This document shows positions 43,055 through 52,177 of a stretch of 64,000 bases of DNA, piece by piece (the first letter of the stretch is position 1; each line of letters starts with the position of its first letter). The notes beneath the pieces are model-generated. The model did no database searches. It saw nothing but the letters and a program-made list of their open reading frames with translations, and was not told the origin of the DNA. Position numbers and translations under genes: made by a program. This DNA is from Gemmatimonadota bacterium. Lineage in GTDB: Bacteria > Gemmatimonadota > Gemmatimonadetes > Longimicrobiales > Gaopeijiaceae. The stretch covers positions 1 through 64,000 of the forward strand of contig DUBS01000015.1 in the NCBI GenBank assembly GCA_012960225.1, read 5' to 3'.

Positions 43055-44893
43055 TCAGTAGTCGACTGGTCTCAGATAGAACTCTCCAATCGCGCTTGAT
43101 GAAAGCACTGCAACGGTAGGGAGTTCCCGTTTCCAGTGTGTTCCCTGGAGGCGTTTCGACACAAGTTCAACTTCGTCTTCCTTGAACCCACCCCTAACAA
43201 GTTCCTCAACACTGTAGCCAGAAACCAAACCGAAAAGGATCGGGTCTGCTGCATGATACGATACGCCGATCTCGTCTTCATCAGTAACGCCCTTCACGAG
43301 ATCAGCTGTAGCTGGTTTCTCGATAATCACCTCTGAGATACCCAAGTGTTGAGCGAGAGCCCAAACTTGCGTCTTAAAAAGATCACCCAAGGGATTGATC
43401 GGCGGAGAGTCATCAGCATGCCAAGTAAAGTATCCAAGCAACCTCTCACTCTTATTTCCAGTACCGAGAGGAAGTGCATCAAGCCTTGCCGATTGATCGA
43501 AGAGTATTATTGAGCGCAACCGAGCCATGAGATTTCCCTTGCGAAGAGGCGATATCTCTGGTTCGTACTCTTTCACGTATAGGTCTATAGGATCCGAGAT
43601 CTCAATGGTCCGAGCGTGAGCTTGGGTCATATCAAGGACGAGGGCTGCATGTTCAAGACTCTCTTGACTTGATGTTCTGTACGGAAGACAGAACCCATAA
43701 ACGTTTTCAGGACCTAAAGCTTTACATGCTAAGGCGAGCGATACAGCTGAATCGACTCCGCCACTAACACCCACAACTACTCTTTCGAATCCTCTTCGTC
43801 TGCGGACTTCGTCCCGAATGAACTCGATCAGAGTTTTTTCGACTAAATCCAGGTCAAGGTTGAGTTCTGCCTTATGGATTATTTCCAAATCCTTATCCGA
43901 TACGGGGCCCTCACCTACCAGTCCCTCGCCAACCACCTCTTGAGCTTCATTCTCCAATGGTGCATGTGAGTCCCCAAGAACCGCATGAGGCCGTGTTGAC
44001 TCAAGGGATCTCTGAAGGTGGGGCAGCATTTGTTCGAGGTCGGCGAGAAGAGGAGAAGCCATCCGTGACCGGTTAATTGATCCCGCATCAAGCGAGGCCA
44101 ATGTGACAGATTCCTCTAGAAGAGGACCTCGCGCTAAGAAGTTCCCATCCGGTCCAACTGCGATGGATCCCCCAAAAAACAGCTTGCCCCCCTCAGAGCC
44201 GACGAGTTGAGCCACAATCACAAAAATCCCGTGCTCAAGTGCAGCTCCCGAGGCGATCTGTTCCCATCGCTCCAAGTTCCGAGAACGGCCACCTGAGGGT
44301 GAGAAGTCTCGTGCAAGAGAGGCACTAGGCACTACCAGAAGTTCTGCGCCACCAAGGGCTAGAATGGCGGCAGGCAGAGAATGCCACATATCCTCACAAA
44401 TGAGCATCCCTATCCGACCAAATCTTGTTTCAAAAGCCTGGACGTCCGTGCCTGGCTCAACGAAACGTGCTTCATCGAAGACTCCGTACGTTGGTAAAAA
44501 CATCTTGCGGTGAACATGTCTTGCCTTCCATCTGCCCTCACGAGCTTCTAAGTACACGGCACTGTTGTAGAGCCGGCGGCGCCAGCGTTCGTAAAAGCCA
44601 ATCACCACGTCTGGGCTTCTGTCGGGCGGGGAACCCATTAGTCCGATGAGTTCTTCGGTAGTTACGGCGGACTCAGCGACACCTCCTTCTAGGAAGTACC
44701 CACTGAGTGAAGTCTCCGGAAAAACGATAAGATCCGTCGAGCTAGACTGACTTGCGATCGTGCGTTGAATAGCCTCCACGTTTGCTGAAACTTCAGCTTT
44801 CGTGGGCTTGAACTGAACAAGTGCCACCCTCAGTGGGGGGCGGACCTCGGAATTGCTCATGGGCCGTGTGGTTATTTTAAGTCGTCCACTCAC
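43055..44893 (-). CDS. nadE: Glutamine-dependent NAD+ synthetase
   Basis: A 612-residue two-domain enzyme that amidates nicotinic acid adenine dinucleotide to NAD+. The N-terminal carbon-nitrogen hydrolase domain has the Glu-Lys-Cys triad (FPETSLSGY, HRKMFLPTYG, LICEDMW). The C-terminal synthetase has the ATP loop GVSGGVDSAVSLALA and the TGNKSERLLGYFTWHADD block. The domain order and length match the glutaminase-linked NadE. The start is GTG 44893 with AGGG nine bases upstream; ATG 44860 is the alternative but lacks a ribosome site. A structured leader lies upstream. Confidence 0.94.
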   Translation of the reverse strand: MSGRLKITTRPMSNSEVRPPLRVALVQFKPTKAEVSANVEAIQRTIASQSSSTDLIVFPETSLSGYFLEGGVAESAVTTEELIGLMGSPPDRSPDVVIGFYERWRRRLYNSAVYLEAREGRWKARHVHRKMFLPTYGVFDEARFVEPGTDVQAFETRFGRIGMLICEDMWHSLPAAILALGGAELLVVPSASLARDFSPSGGRSRNLERWEQIASGAALEHGIFVIVAQLVGSEGGKLFFGGSIAVGPDGNFLARGPLLEESVTLASLDAGSINRSRMASPLLADLEQMLPHLQRSLESTRPHAVLGDSHAPLENEAQEVVGEGLVGEGPVSDKDLEIIHKAELNLDLDLVEKTLIEFIRDEVRRRRGFERVVVGVSGGVDSAVSLALACKALGPENVYGFCLPYRTSSQESLEHAALVLDMTQAHARTIEISDPIDLYVKEYEPEISPLRKGNLMARLRSIILFDQSARLDALPLGTGNKSERLLGYFTWHADDSPPINPLGDLFKTQVWALAQHLGISEVIIEKPATADLVKGVTDEDEIGVSYHAADPILFGLVSGYSVEELVRGGFKEDEVELVSKRLQGTHWKRELPTVAVLSSSAIGEFYLRPVDY

Positions 44894-44925
44894 AGCGCCA
44901 ACCCTTTCGGGAAGGACAAAGTAAA

Positions 44926-44965
44926 GGTATCCGTTCCCGTCCGCTTGTTGCAGGGACGGGATACC
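44926..44965 (-). promoter_or_regulatory. Hairpin in the nadE leader
   Basis: On the minus strand GGTATC-CCGTCC pairs with GGACGG-(five-base bulge)-GATACC around an 11-base loop. A second small hairpin, CCC-GAAA-GGG at 44911-44902, holds the likely nadE ribosome site. The pair may control nadE, or belong to the divergent S41 gene on the other strand. No known riboswitch consensus is recognised. Confidence 0.4.
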
Positions 44966-45055
44966 AAGCCTGGAATATTACTCAGGGAACGCCATTTCTT
45001 GTAAGGGTGTTTAAAGGTTATTGAACCCGACATGCTGCCGCAGAGGGCGCGCTCA

Positions 45056-46666
45056 ATGATACATCGCATAGCTATACTGACATTGATCCTGGTTCTGACA
45101 AGAACCTCCGCACAAGCTCAGAACACGCGAATTCCACCAGATTCAAGGACACAGGACAACACCCCACAGCTTGCAATTCTTGATAGTGCAGTATCGGCCA
45201 TAACCCAAATGCACATGGATCAGTTCAGTGACTCCATACTTTGGGAAGCAGCAATCGATGGGTTGATCAATGCACTTCAGGACCCTTACGCAGAACTCTT
45301 TACCCCTGTCGAATCTGAAGCATGGGAAGAAGAGACTACGGGTAATTATTCTGGAATCGGCCTACAGATTACTCAGTTGAATGAGAGGATTACGGTTACA
45401 GCCGTCTTCCGTAGTACTCCAGCGAACCAAGCAGGAATTCAAGTCGGTGACGCTATCGTCGGAGTGAACGAGCACGACGCCTCATCATGGACTACTGGAA
45501 TGGCGGCAGACTCGATCAGAGGCCCTGTCGGCACCGACGTTCTCGTCAAAATCAAGCGGGAGGGTTTTGACGAGCCAATCGCATTTGATATCGAGAGGGC
45601 TCAAGTACACCGTCCCGCAGTCCATTTCGGCACACTAGAAAATGGACTTGGATACGTCGTTCTGGACCGTGTCGCACGTAACGCAGCAAGTGAAATGAAC
45701 GACGTATTGCTTAATATGGACTCAGCTGAGGGCTTGATCATCGACCTGCGGAGAAATCCCGGGGGGTTCCTCGACGAATCCTTGATGCTGGCAGATCTAT
45801 TCTTGAAACCTGGTTCGAAGCTTGCCAGCACTGTCCAGAGGGCACCTGGCGGCCTCGCAAGTGAGACCACCGCAGATTCCTGGGATGATCGCTGGCCTCA
45901 ATTGGTTCCGGATCTACCGATTATCGTCCTCGTTGATGAGTTCACGGCCTCGGGAGCGGAGATCTTAGCTGGTGCACTTCAGGATTACGATCGTGGCCTA
46001 GTCCTCGGTGCTCGCACATTCGGTAAAGGCGTTGTTCAAACTGTAATGCCGCTGCCCTTCAACCGGCGCCTGCGTTTCACGACCGGCTCATGGTTGACAC
46101 CCTTGGGACGCTCCCTCCAGAGAGTCAGAGATGCCCAAGGGCGCCCCGTTGAAGAAGATCTCGACACGCTTCCCCGGGTAACGACTCCTATGGGTCGCAC
46201 GCTTATCAACGGTGGCGGGATTTTCCCAGATCTTGAAATCGAAAACGATACTTTGAAAACGATGGAACGCGAACTGATCGCAAGTGCAAATGAAGCGCGT
46301 GTTCTTCTGGGGCTCCGGCTTGCGGAATTCGGATTCGAAGTCGCAACAACACTTCTCGAAGAGGGCGAGAAACCAAGCCTCCCTGAAGGGCAGTTTGAAA
46401 GATTCCTGGCACAGCTCGAAGAAGAGGGGCTGCCAGGAGAATTGCTCTCAGATGAAGACGTGCGCTCATACCTCCACTGGCAGGCCCGTATCAATATCGC
46501 TCAACGCATGGACGATGTTGGCTCAGAGGCGGACTTCCGTAAGGAGCGAGATCGAGTCCTGGCGGAAGCGATCCAGCTTCTGATGACTTCGGACGGGCAA
46601 ACGGGATTATTTCAGAAATTGGATGAAAGAGCGTCTGGAGTAGGTAACCAGGGGGCGGAAAGCTAG
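45056..46666 (+). CDS. S41 family C-terminal processing peptidase
   Basis: A 536-residue exported serine peptidase (CtpA type). I use ATG 45056 behind GAGGG; ATG 45032 would only lengthen the signal peptide. The signal ends at TSAQAQ. A PDZ domain lies at about residues 95-180 (GIGLQITQLNERITVTAVF, SPANQAGIQVGD-like block). The catalytic core has LIIDLRRNPGGFLDES, VDEFTASGAEILAGAL with the Ser, and GARTFGKGVVQ with the Lys. The helical C-terminal 100 residues are an extension. It cleaves C-terminal tails of envelope proteins in the periplasm. Confidence 0.93.
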   Translation: MIHRIAILTLILVLTRTSAQAQNTRIPPDSRTQDNTPQLAILDSAVSAITQMHMDQFSDSILWEAAIDGLINALQDPYAELFTPVESEAWEEETTGNYSGIGLQITQLNERITVTAVFRSTPANQAGIQVGDAIVGVNEHDASSWTTGMAADSIRGPVGTDVLVKIKREGFDEPIAFDIERAQVHRPAVHFGTLENGLGYVVLDRVARNAASEMNDVLLNMDSAEGLIIDLRRNPGGFLDESLMLADLFLKPGSKLASTVQRAPGGLASETTADSWDDRWPQLVPDLPIIVLVDEFTASGAEILAGALQDYDRGLVLGARTFGKGVVQTVMPLPFNRRLRFTTGSWLTPLGRSLQRVRDAQGRPVEEDLDTLPRVTTPMGRTLINGGGIFPDLEIENDTLKTMERELIASANEARVLLGLRLAEFGFEVATTLLEEGEKPSLPEGQFERFLAQLEEEGLPGELLSDEDVRSYLHWQARINIAQRMDDVGSEADFRKERDRVLAEAIQLLMTSDGQTGLFQKLDERASGVGNQGAES

Positions 46667-46690
46667 ACCACACTGAGGTCAGTACTGGTT

Positions 46691-46728
46691 AAGTAAGAGA
46701 CCTATCCTTTCGGTTAGGTCTCTTACTT
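46691..46728. terminator. Bidirectional terminator-like hairpin
   Basis: A 14-base-pair perfect stem (46691-46704 with 46715-46728) with a ten-base loop lies between the convergent S41 and xerD genes, each ending within 45 bases. A short T-rich stretch follows on the plus strand. The placement and strength fit a shared terminator for both transcripts. Confidence 0.7.
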
Positions 46729-46767
46729 TAGTTGAGCTTCTTTCTCGTCAGACACGTATTGAGTGCT

Positions 46768-47697
46768 CTAGGCACGAGGATGGTATTTCCCGTGAATCTG
46801 ACGCAGGTATTCGCGATCTACGTGCGTATAAATCTGAGTACTTGAAATATCCACATGACCGAGTAGCTCTTGGACAGCAGCCAAGTCAGCCCCACCCTCC
46901 AACAAATGCGTCGCGAAAGTGTGTCGCAACGTATGCGGCGAGACACTTTTGTTTATGTCTGCTCGGCGTCCCGAATCCCTGACCAGTTTCCAGACTGATT
47001 CTCGCGTGAGTGGACGCCCTCGAGCGTTGAGATACACATGTCCTCTACCTTCCGTTTGGTCGAGTTTTGGGCGGAGTTCGCGAAGATATCTTTTTAGAGT
47101 TAGCAAGGCTGGTACTCCGACAGGCACAATCCGCTCTTTGCCACCTTTCCCGAATACTGTGATGAAAGAATCATCTAAATCCAATCCAGATATCAGTAGC
47201 CCCACAAGCTCTGACACGCGGACACCTGAAGCATAGAGCAACTCAAGGATTGACCGGTCACGCCAGTAGAGGGACTTCTGCGGATTCGGAGCATCCAGTA
47301 GCCGCTGTGTTTCCTCTTTGGTCAAGAACTCGGGTAACCGAGCTCCAATTCTTGGACTTTCCAGACGCTCTGTCGGATCAATTGATAACCAACCTTCCGC
47401 AAGTAAGAAACGGAAAAAAGTGCGAACTGCCGACTGTGCCCGCCTTATCGATGATGGTGCGAGCCCAACTTCGTGGAGAGAGAATATCCACGTTCTCAGA
47501 ACCGTCGGGGTCACATGGCTTGGATCGGTGATACCTTGCCGGGCTAGGAACTCTATGCAGTTCTCCAAGTCATGCTGGTAAGCAGAAAGGGTTCGCTTGG
47601 AGAGACCTCGCTCGAAAATCAGATAGTCCTGGAACTGTTCTAGCCTAAAAGCCCTAATGGGTTCCTCAATAGACCTGTTAGCGTTGAGTTCATTCAT
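46768..47697 (-). CDS. xerD: Tyrosine recombinase XerD-like
   Basis: A 309-residue site-specific tyrosine recombinase. The N-terminal SAM-like domain (FQDYLIFERGLSKRTLSAYQHDL) precedes the catalytic domain with Arg160 (ASGVRVSEL), Lys184 (GKGGKER), His255-Arg258 (HTLRHTFATH), His281 (LLGHVDIS) and nucleophile Tyr290 (TQIYTHVD). Length and spacing match XerC/XerD, which resolve chromosome dimers at dif. There is no nearby attachment site or mobile element, so it is a housekeeping copy. The ATG overlaps the end of the dedA-like gene by eight bases. Confidence 0.93.
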   Translation of the reverse strand: MNELNANRSIEEPIRAFRLEQFQDYLIFERGLSKRTLSAYQHDLENCIEFLARQGITDPSHVTPTVLRTWIFSLHEVGLAPSSIRRAQSAVRTFFRFLLAEGWLSIDPTERLESPRIGARLPEFLTKEETQRLLDAPNPQKSLYWRDRSILELLYASGVRVSELVGLLISGLDLDDSFITVFGKGGKERIVPVGVPALLTLKRYLRELRPKLDQTEGRGHVYLNARGRPLTRESVWKLVRDSGRRADINKSVSPHTLRHTFATHLLEGGADLAAVQELLGHVDISSTQIYTHVDREYLRQIHGKYHPRA

Positions 47698-48304
47698 CGG
47701 GTTCGTTGTTCTTAGTTCGCCACCACCAGCGAATCACCACTAGAAGTACCAGTACTGCAATCGCTGCTAGTACGCTGCTGGTCCGGGTTAGAAGTAGGCT
47801 CAATGCTTCAAGATTATGACCAGTCAAGGCTCCCAACCAAATCAGTGTCCCGTACCAAATGGCGGACGCAGCTGCAAGGGGTACTGCTACAGGTCCAACC
47901 GGCTGTTGCGTTATCCCAGCGAAGATGGGGACCACTGCTCGTAGTCCAGGCAGGAACCGAGTCCAAAAAATTGCCCAAATTCCCCACCGTTCATAAAAAC
48001 GTGTCATGCGATCCATCTGGTGATCTTTTAGTACTCGTTGTCCCCAGCCCCGCATGAAAAAGGGCCTTCCATGAGTATATCCTAGTCGATACATCACAAG
48101 CGCCGATCCTACATTTAGTGACCAGGTAACAGCGAAGATCAATCGAACATCCAGAGGCCCGAACGCTGAGAGAAACCCACCGAGTGCGACAAAGGTGTCA
48201 GCCGGAACTGCTGGGATCACATTCTCGACCGCAGCGCCAATTCCCAATCCAACGTAGAGGAGGCCCACAGGGATTCGGTCCATCAAAGACAGGAGCTCTG
48301 CCAC
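47690..48304 (-). CDS. DedA family membrane protein
   Basis: A 204-residue membrane protein of the DedA/SNARE-associated (VTT) family. Visible blocks are ENVIPAVPADTFVALGGFLSA and FYERWGIWAIFWTRFLPGLRAVVPIFAGI, including the conserved FxRFxPxxR-type motif. DedA proteins recycle undecaprenyl phosphate or phospholipids across the inner membrane. I prefer GTG 48304, nine bases after GGAGG, over TTG 48310, which is too close. The C-terminus is a basic tail after the last helix. Confidence 0.88.
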   Translation of the reverse strand: MAELLSLMDRIPVGLLYVGLGIGAAVENVIPAVPADTFVALGGFLSAFGPLDVRLIFAVTWSLNVGSALVMYRLGYTHGRPFFMRGWGQRVLKDHQMDRMTRFYERWGIWAIFWTRFLPGLRAVVPIFAGITQQPVGPVAVPLAAASAIWYGTLIWLGALTGHNLEALSLLLTRTSSVLAAIAVLVLLVVIRWWWRTKNNEPDE

Positions 48305-48339
48305 TAGCAACTACCTCCATACGCCCGCAAAGGGTCGGA

Positions 48340-48861
48340 TCAGGGAGCCCCGCTTCCTTTTCCTATACTACCTGAGTCCGGAAAATTCGAGGACCGATCA
48401 ATTAATGCTACAGAGTGCACAGCCAAACCTTCACCCGATCCTATCCAACCTAATCCTTCGTTTGACTTTCCCTTAATCGAGACACGGTCTGAGGTGAGCT
48501 GCAAAACCTCCCCAAATCGCTTCTTCATCGCGTCTAGATGGGGAGCGATTTGCGGTTTTTCACAGATCACAGTCACATCAATATTAACCACGCTGAAACC
48601 CTTGTACTCTAGGATTTGCCTGGTTCGTTCAAGCAAGTCCATCGAATCAGCTCCCTTCCAGGTCTCATCATCCGGCGGAAAGTGACTGCCGATGTTACCC
48701 ATGGCAGCTGCACCCAACATTGCGTCGATCACAGCATGGGTAATCGCGTCTCCATCAGAGTGACCTGACAACCCGGGATGGCCCGGGATATGTACCCCGC
48801 CAAGCACGAGCCTGCGACTCTCTTCGAAGCAATGGGAATCGTAGCCAGTTCCAACTCTCAT
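48340..48861 (-). CDS. ispF: 2-C-methyl-D-erythritol 2,4-cyclodiphosphate synthase
   Basis: A 173-residue enzyme of the non-mevalonate isoprenoid pathway, converting CDP-methylerythritol 2-phosphate to the cyclodiphosphate with release of CMP. Starting at ATG 48861 places the zinc ligands Asp8, His10 and His42 exactly where they are in the family (GYDSH, ITHAVIDAM). The block GSHFPPDDETWKGADS and the C-terminal KGKSNEGLGWIGSGEGLA are characteristic. It has a short C-terminal extension. It lies downstream of fabF, with the isoprenoid and fatty-acid genes on one strand. Confidence 0.95.
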   Translation of the reverse strand: MRVGTGYDSHCFEESRRLVLGGVHIPGHPGLSGHSDGDAITHAVIDAMLGAAAMGNIGSHFPPDDETWKGADSMDLLERTRQILEYKGFSVVNIDVTVICEKPQIAPHLDAMKKRFGEVLQLTSDRVSIKGKSNEGLGWIGSGEGLAVHSVALIDRSSNFPDSGSIGKGSGAP

Positions 48862-48916
48862 TGAATACTCTCTAGAATTGCGATTGCTAGTCGCCATGAT
48901 AAGCCACAACCGTCAA

Positions 48917-50188
48917 TCAGTCCCACCTCCGGATCGCGAGACAAACATTGTGTCCTCCGAAACCGAACGAATTGGAGAGCGCAAGTCGAATCGGGCGCTC
49001 AATTACTCCGCCATGCGCGTACTCAAGGTCGCACTCTGGATCAGGTGCCTGGAAATTGATGGTCGGAGGAATTTTTCCGGTCCTACAGACTAAGATTGAA
49101 ACGATCGTTTCAAGCGCACCCGTAGCTCCGAGCAGATGCCCAGTCATCGACTTGGTGGATCCGACGACAACCTCATATGCCCGCTCCCCTAGTACTGCTT
49201 TGATCGCAGCTGTCTCTATAGCATCAGCCATCGTCGAGGTGCCATGAGCGTTAACGTAGTCGACATCGTCTGGAGTGGCGCCTGCCTTGTCTAGGGCCAT
49301 CTGCATAGCGTACTGAGCTCCGTAACCGTCAGGCGGCGGCGCGGTAATGTGGTAGGCGTCAGCTGAGAGTCCATAGCCAACGAGTTCTGCCATAATCTCT
49401 GCACCCCGAGCCTCTGCACATTCAAGCGCCTCCAGCACGACAGCACCCGCACCCTCCCCCATCACGAAGCCATCTCGCTCTGCCGAGAATGGACGGCTAG
49501 CACCTCCAGGATCTTCATTTCTAGTTGACAAGGCTTTCATGGAGGAAAACCCGGCATATGTCATAGGGGTTATTGTTGCTTCACCTCCACCCGCAATCAT
49601 CATGTCCGCATCACCATGCTGGATATGTCGCATGGCATTCCCAATCGCATGCGCCGATGATGCGCATGCTGAAACGGTAGCATAGTTGGGACCCTGAAGA
49701 TTCCAACGCATGGATATATAGCCTGCTGAGATATCCGGGATGAACATGGGTATGAAGAATGGGCTGACTCTTTTAGGACCCTGCTCAATCAACTTCCTAT
49801 GTTGCTCTTCAAATGTGGATATCCCTCCGATACCGCTGCCGAAGATGACACCGAAGCGAGTTGGTTCTACGCCGTCAGGAGGTCCATTCAGTCCTGCGGA
49901 CGCGAGTGCCTGTGCAGATGCAGCAACAGAGAACTGTGACACGCGATCATGACGCTTGACCTCCCTCGGCTCAAGGTATTCGAGAGGGTCGAACCCCTTA
50001 ACTTCACATGCGATACGCGAGGCAAAGTCATCGGTAGCATCGAACAGCGTGACAGGTCCCCCGCCACTTTTGCCTGCTAGCATGCTCGCCCAGCAGGATT
50101 CCACATCATTACCTACAGGTGAAACCAAGCCAGCGCCAGTGACTACTACGCGACGCAGACCCCCTTCTTTCCTATTCCCATTCAGCAT
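48917..50188 (-). CDS. fabF: Beta-ketoacyl-ACP synthase II
   Basis: A 423-residue condensing enzyme that elongates acyl-ACP with malonyl-ACP. The Cys-His-His triad is seen at Cys175 (SACASSAH), His315 (NAHGTST) and His351 (TGHLLGA). The N-terminal VVVTGAGLVSPVG and C-terminal SNSFGFGGHN blocks are typical. It directly follows acpP in the fatty-acid cluster. Confidence 0.97.
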   Translation of the reverse strand: MLNGNRKEGGLRRVVVTGAGLVSPVGNDVESCWASMLAGKSGGGPVTLFDATDDFASRIACEVKGFDPLEYLEPREVKRHDRVSQFSVAASAQALASAGLNGPPDGVEPTRFGVIFGSGIGGISTFEEQHRKLIEQGPKRVSPFFIPMFIPDISAGYISMRWNLQGPNYATVSACASSAHAIGNAMRHIQHGDADMMIAGGGEATITPMTYAGFSSMKALSTRNEDPGGASRPFSAERDGFVMGEGAGAVVLEALECAEARGAEIMAELVGYGLSADAYHITAPPPDGYGAQYAMQMALDKAGATPDDVDYVNAHGTSTMADAIETAAIKAVLGERAYEVVVGSTKSMTGHLLGATGALETIVSILVCRTGKIPPTINFQAPDPECDLEYAHGGVIERPIRLALSNSFGFGGHNVCLAIRRWD

Positions 50189-50211
50189 TTTACGTAAGTG
50201 GTTGTGCGGCC

Positions 50212-50454
50212 TCAGCTCTCGCTCTGCTTGTTTAGATATCTTACCGCGTCACCCACAGTTTTCATCTTCTCGGCGTCCTCGTCAGGGATGTCCAGCTTGA
50301 ATTCTTCTTCGAACGCCATGACAAGCTCAACCGTGTCGAGGGAATCAGCGCCAAGATCCTCAACGAACGAAGCATCATCAGTGACTTTCTCTGGCTCTAC
50401 ACCCAGCTCGTTAATGATGATCTCACGCACTCGTGCCTCGATCGACTCGCTCAT
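50212..50454 (-). CDS. acpP: Acyl carrier protein
   Basis: An 80-residue acidic helical protein. The 4'-phosphopantetheine attachment site is Ser38 in [13 protein letters not shown] start at ATG 50454 behind GGAGG; a longer frame on the same strand would extend into fabG and is not real. It carries growing acyl chains for FabF, FabG, FabD, FabH and PlsX. Confidence 0.97.
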   Translation of the reverse strand: MSESIEARVREIIINELGVEPEKVTDDASFVEDLGADSLDTVELVMAFEEEFKLDIPDEDAEKMKTVGDAVRYLNKQSES

Positions 50455-50498
50455 GTAGCCTCCGTTTATTCGTCTACAGGAAGAAAGGGCCCAATGCC

Positions 50499-51257
50499 CT
50501 ATCCCATAACCATACCGCCATCGACCGCTAAGACTTGCCCAGTAATGTAGCAAGCTGCGGGGCTCACGAGAAACAGTGCGACACCTGCGATATCATTAGG
50601 CTCTCCCAATCTTGCCAGCGGAATCTGGCTCTGGAGCGCCCCAATCTGATCTTCTGTAAGTGCATCAGTCATGTCGGTACGGATAAATCCGGGAGCAATT
50701 GCGTTACAGCGCACCCCGCGTGGTGCTAATTCCCTTGCAACACTCTTCGTAAACCCTATCACCCCTGCCTTGGAAGCAGCGTAGTTGGCTTGACCCGCAT
50801 TACCCATCAGCCCAACCACTGAGGCAATGTTGAGGATTACTCCCCTCCTCTGCTTGAGCATTCCCCTGCCAACCGCACGGGTCAGATTAAAGGTTCCCTT
50901 TAGGTTGACCTCTATAACATCATCGAACTCTTCATCCTTCATACGTAACAAGAGGTTATCTCTGGTAATCCCAGCATTGTTAACGAGAATATCGATGGTC
51001 CCCAGATTTTCCTGCACTTGCTTGACTATTCCGGTAGCACTCTCTCGGTCTGCGACATTACCCTGGTGCCCTGAATGGCCTTCACCTGGAAGCGAACCAG
51101 CAGCCGCTGTAGCACCCTCACCATCCAAGTCCATAATTGCGACGCGAGCCCCTGCGTACGCGAATGCTTCTGAGATCGCGCGCCCAATACCTCTAGAACC
51201 TCCTGTAACCAGCGCAACCTTCCCTTTCAGATCTGGTCCACTTAACACTTCATTCAT
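50499..51257 (-). CDS. fabG: 3-oxoacyl-ACP reductase
   Basis: A 252-residue SDR enzyme that reduces beta-ketoacyl-ACP with NADPH. Motifs are [21 protein letters not shown], the catalytic Ser in [25 protein letters not shown] and the C-terminal [15 protein letters not shown]. The ATG 51257 has GGAGG seven bases upstream and overlaps the fabD stop by eight bases. Confidence 0.97.
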   Translation of the reverse strand: MNEVLSGPDLKGKVALVTGGSRGIGRAISEAFAYAGARVAIMDLDGEGATAAAGSLPGEGHSGHQGNVADRESATGIVKQVQENLGTIDILVNNAGITRDNLLLRMKDEEFDDVIEVNLKGTFNLTRAVGRGMLKQRRGVILNIASVVGLMGNAGQANYAASKAGVIGFTKSVARELAPRGVRCNAIAPGFIRTDMTDALTEDQIGALQSQIPLARLGEPNDIAGVALFLVSPAACYITGQVLAVDGGMVMG

Positions 51258-52167
51258 TGAATGCCTCCACGTCATTGGGCTCACCCACAGTATGACAAGG
51301 GATGCCCTTAGCGTTCTTGCGATTTAACCCACACAGAACTCCGCCTGGACCCAGTTCGATGAAATGCCCGACCCCTGCGTCGAGCATCGTAGTGATAGAA
51401 TCTCTCCAACGTACTGGTGACGTCAGTTGCTGTACGAGTAGTCTATGAGCTTCCTTGGCGGAATTAACGAAGTCTGCAGTGACATTTGAGACCACTGGAA
51501 ATTTTGGATCTCGCATTTCAATGCTATCCAACCGGTCACCGAGTCCCTTCGCAGCCGACTCCATCAGAGGTGAGTGGAAAGCTCCAGACACCTTGAGTTT
51601 CAAAACCCTCTTAGCACCGGCTTCGCGAGCCAACATGATACCTTCATCAACTCCTGATATATCTCCACTTACCACAACCTGACCGAGTGAATTAAAGTTA
51701 GCAGGCACACATGTTCCAGTAGTAACACGGGCGCAAATATCAGCTACCACTTTATCGCTAAGACCAAGAATCGCTGCCATGGTCCCTGGTGTTCGAGTAC
51801 CAGATGCATGCATCAACTCACCCCTTAGGCGCACTATCTTCAAAGCATCAGAGAAGGAGAAGGTTCCGGCAGCCACATGAGCACTGAACTCACCAAGCGA
51901 GTGGCCCGCAGAAAATGTGACTCTACCCAGACGCTCTTCTATCACGCGCAAAACTGCAATTGAATGAGCAAGGATGGCCGGTTGTGCATTCTCTGTAACT
52001 GTCAGCACGTCCTCTGGTCCATCCACCATCAGTTTTGAAAGTCTGAATCCAAGAACTTCATCTGCCAGTGCAAGCGTTTCGGCAGCAATTGGTTCCATTT
52101 CGGCTAAGGCTTTAGCCATTCCAACATATTGTGACCCCTGTCCAGGGAAGATTAAAGCAATTGACAT
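51250..52167 (-). CDS. fabD: Malonyl-CoA:ACP transacylase
   Basis: A 305-residue acyltransferase that loads malonyl groups on ACP. It shows FPGQGSQYVGM at the N-terminus, the active-site GHSLGEF with Ser90, the GAFHSPLM block with the catalytic His, and ELGPGGVLCGL near the end. Length is typical. Confidence 0.97.
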   Translation of the reverse strand: MSIALIFPGQGSQYVGMAKALAEMEPIAAETLALADEVLGFRLSKLMVDGPEDVLTVTENAQPAILAHSIAVLRVIEERLGRVTFSAGHSLGEFSAHVAAGTFSFSDALKIVRLRGELMHASGTRTPGTMAAILGLSDKVVADICARVTTGTCVPANFNSLGQVVVSGDISGVDEGIMLAREAGAKRVLKLKVSGAFHSPLMESAAKGLGDRLDSIEMRDPKFPVVSNVTADFVNSAKEAHRLLVQQLTSPVRWRDSITTMLDAGVGHFIELGPGGVLCGLNRKNAKGIPCHTVGEPNDVEAFNE

Positions 52168-52177
52168 AGAGATCTGG

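Noticed and set aside
46768-47697. XerD-like recombinase as a phage or integron integrase.
   Set aside because: Length and motif spacing match housekeeping Xer proteins, and there are no attachment sites, cassettes or phage genes nearby.
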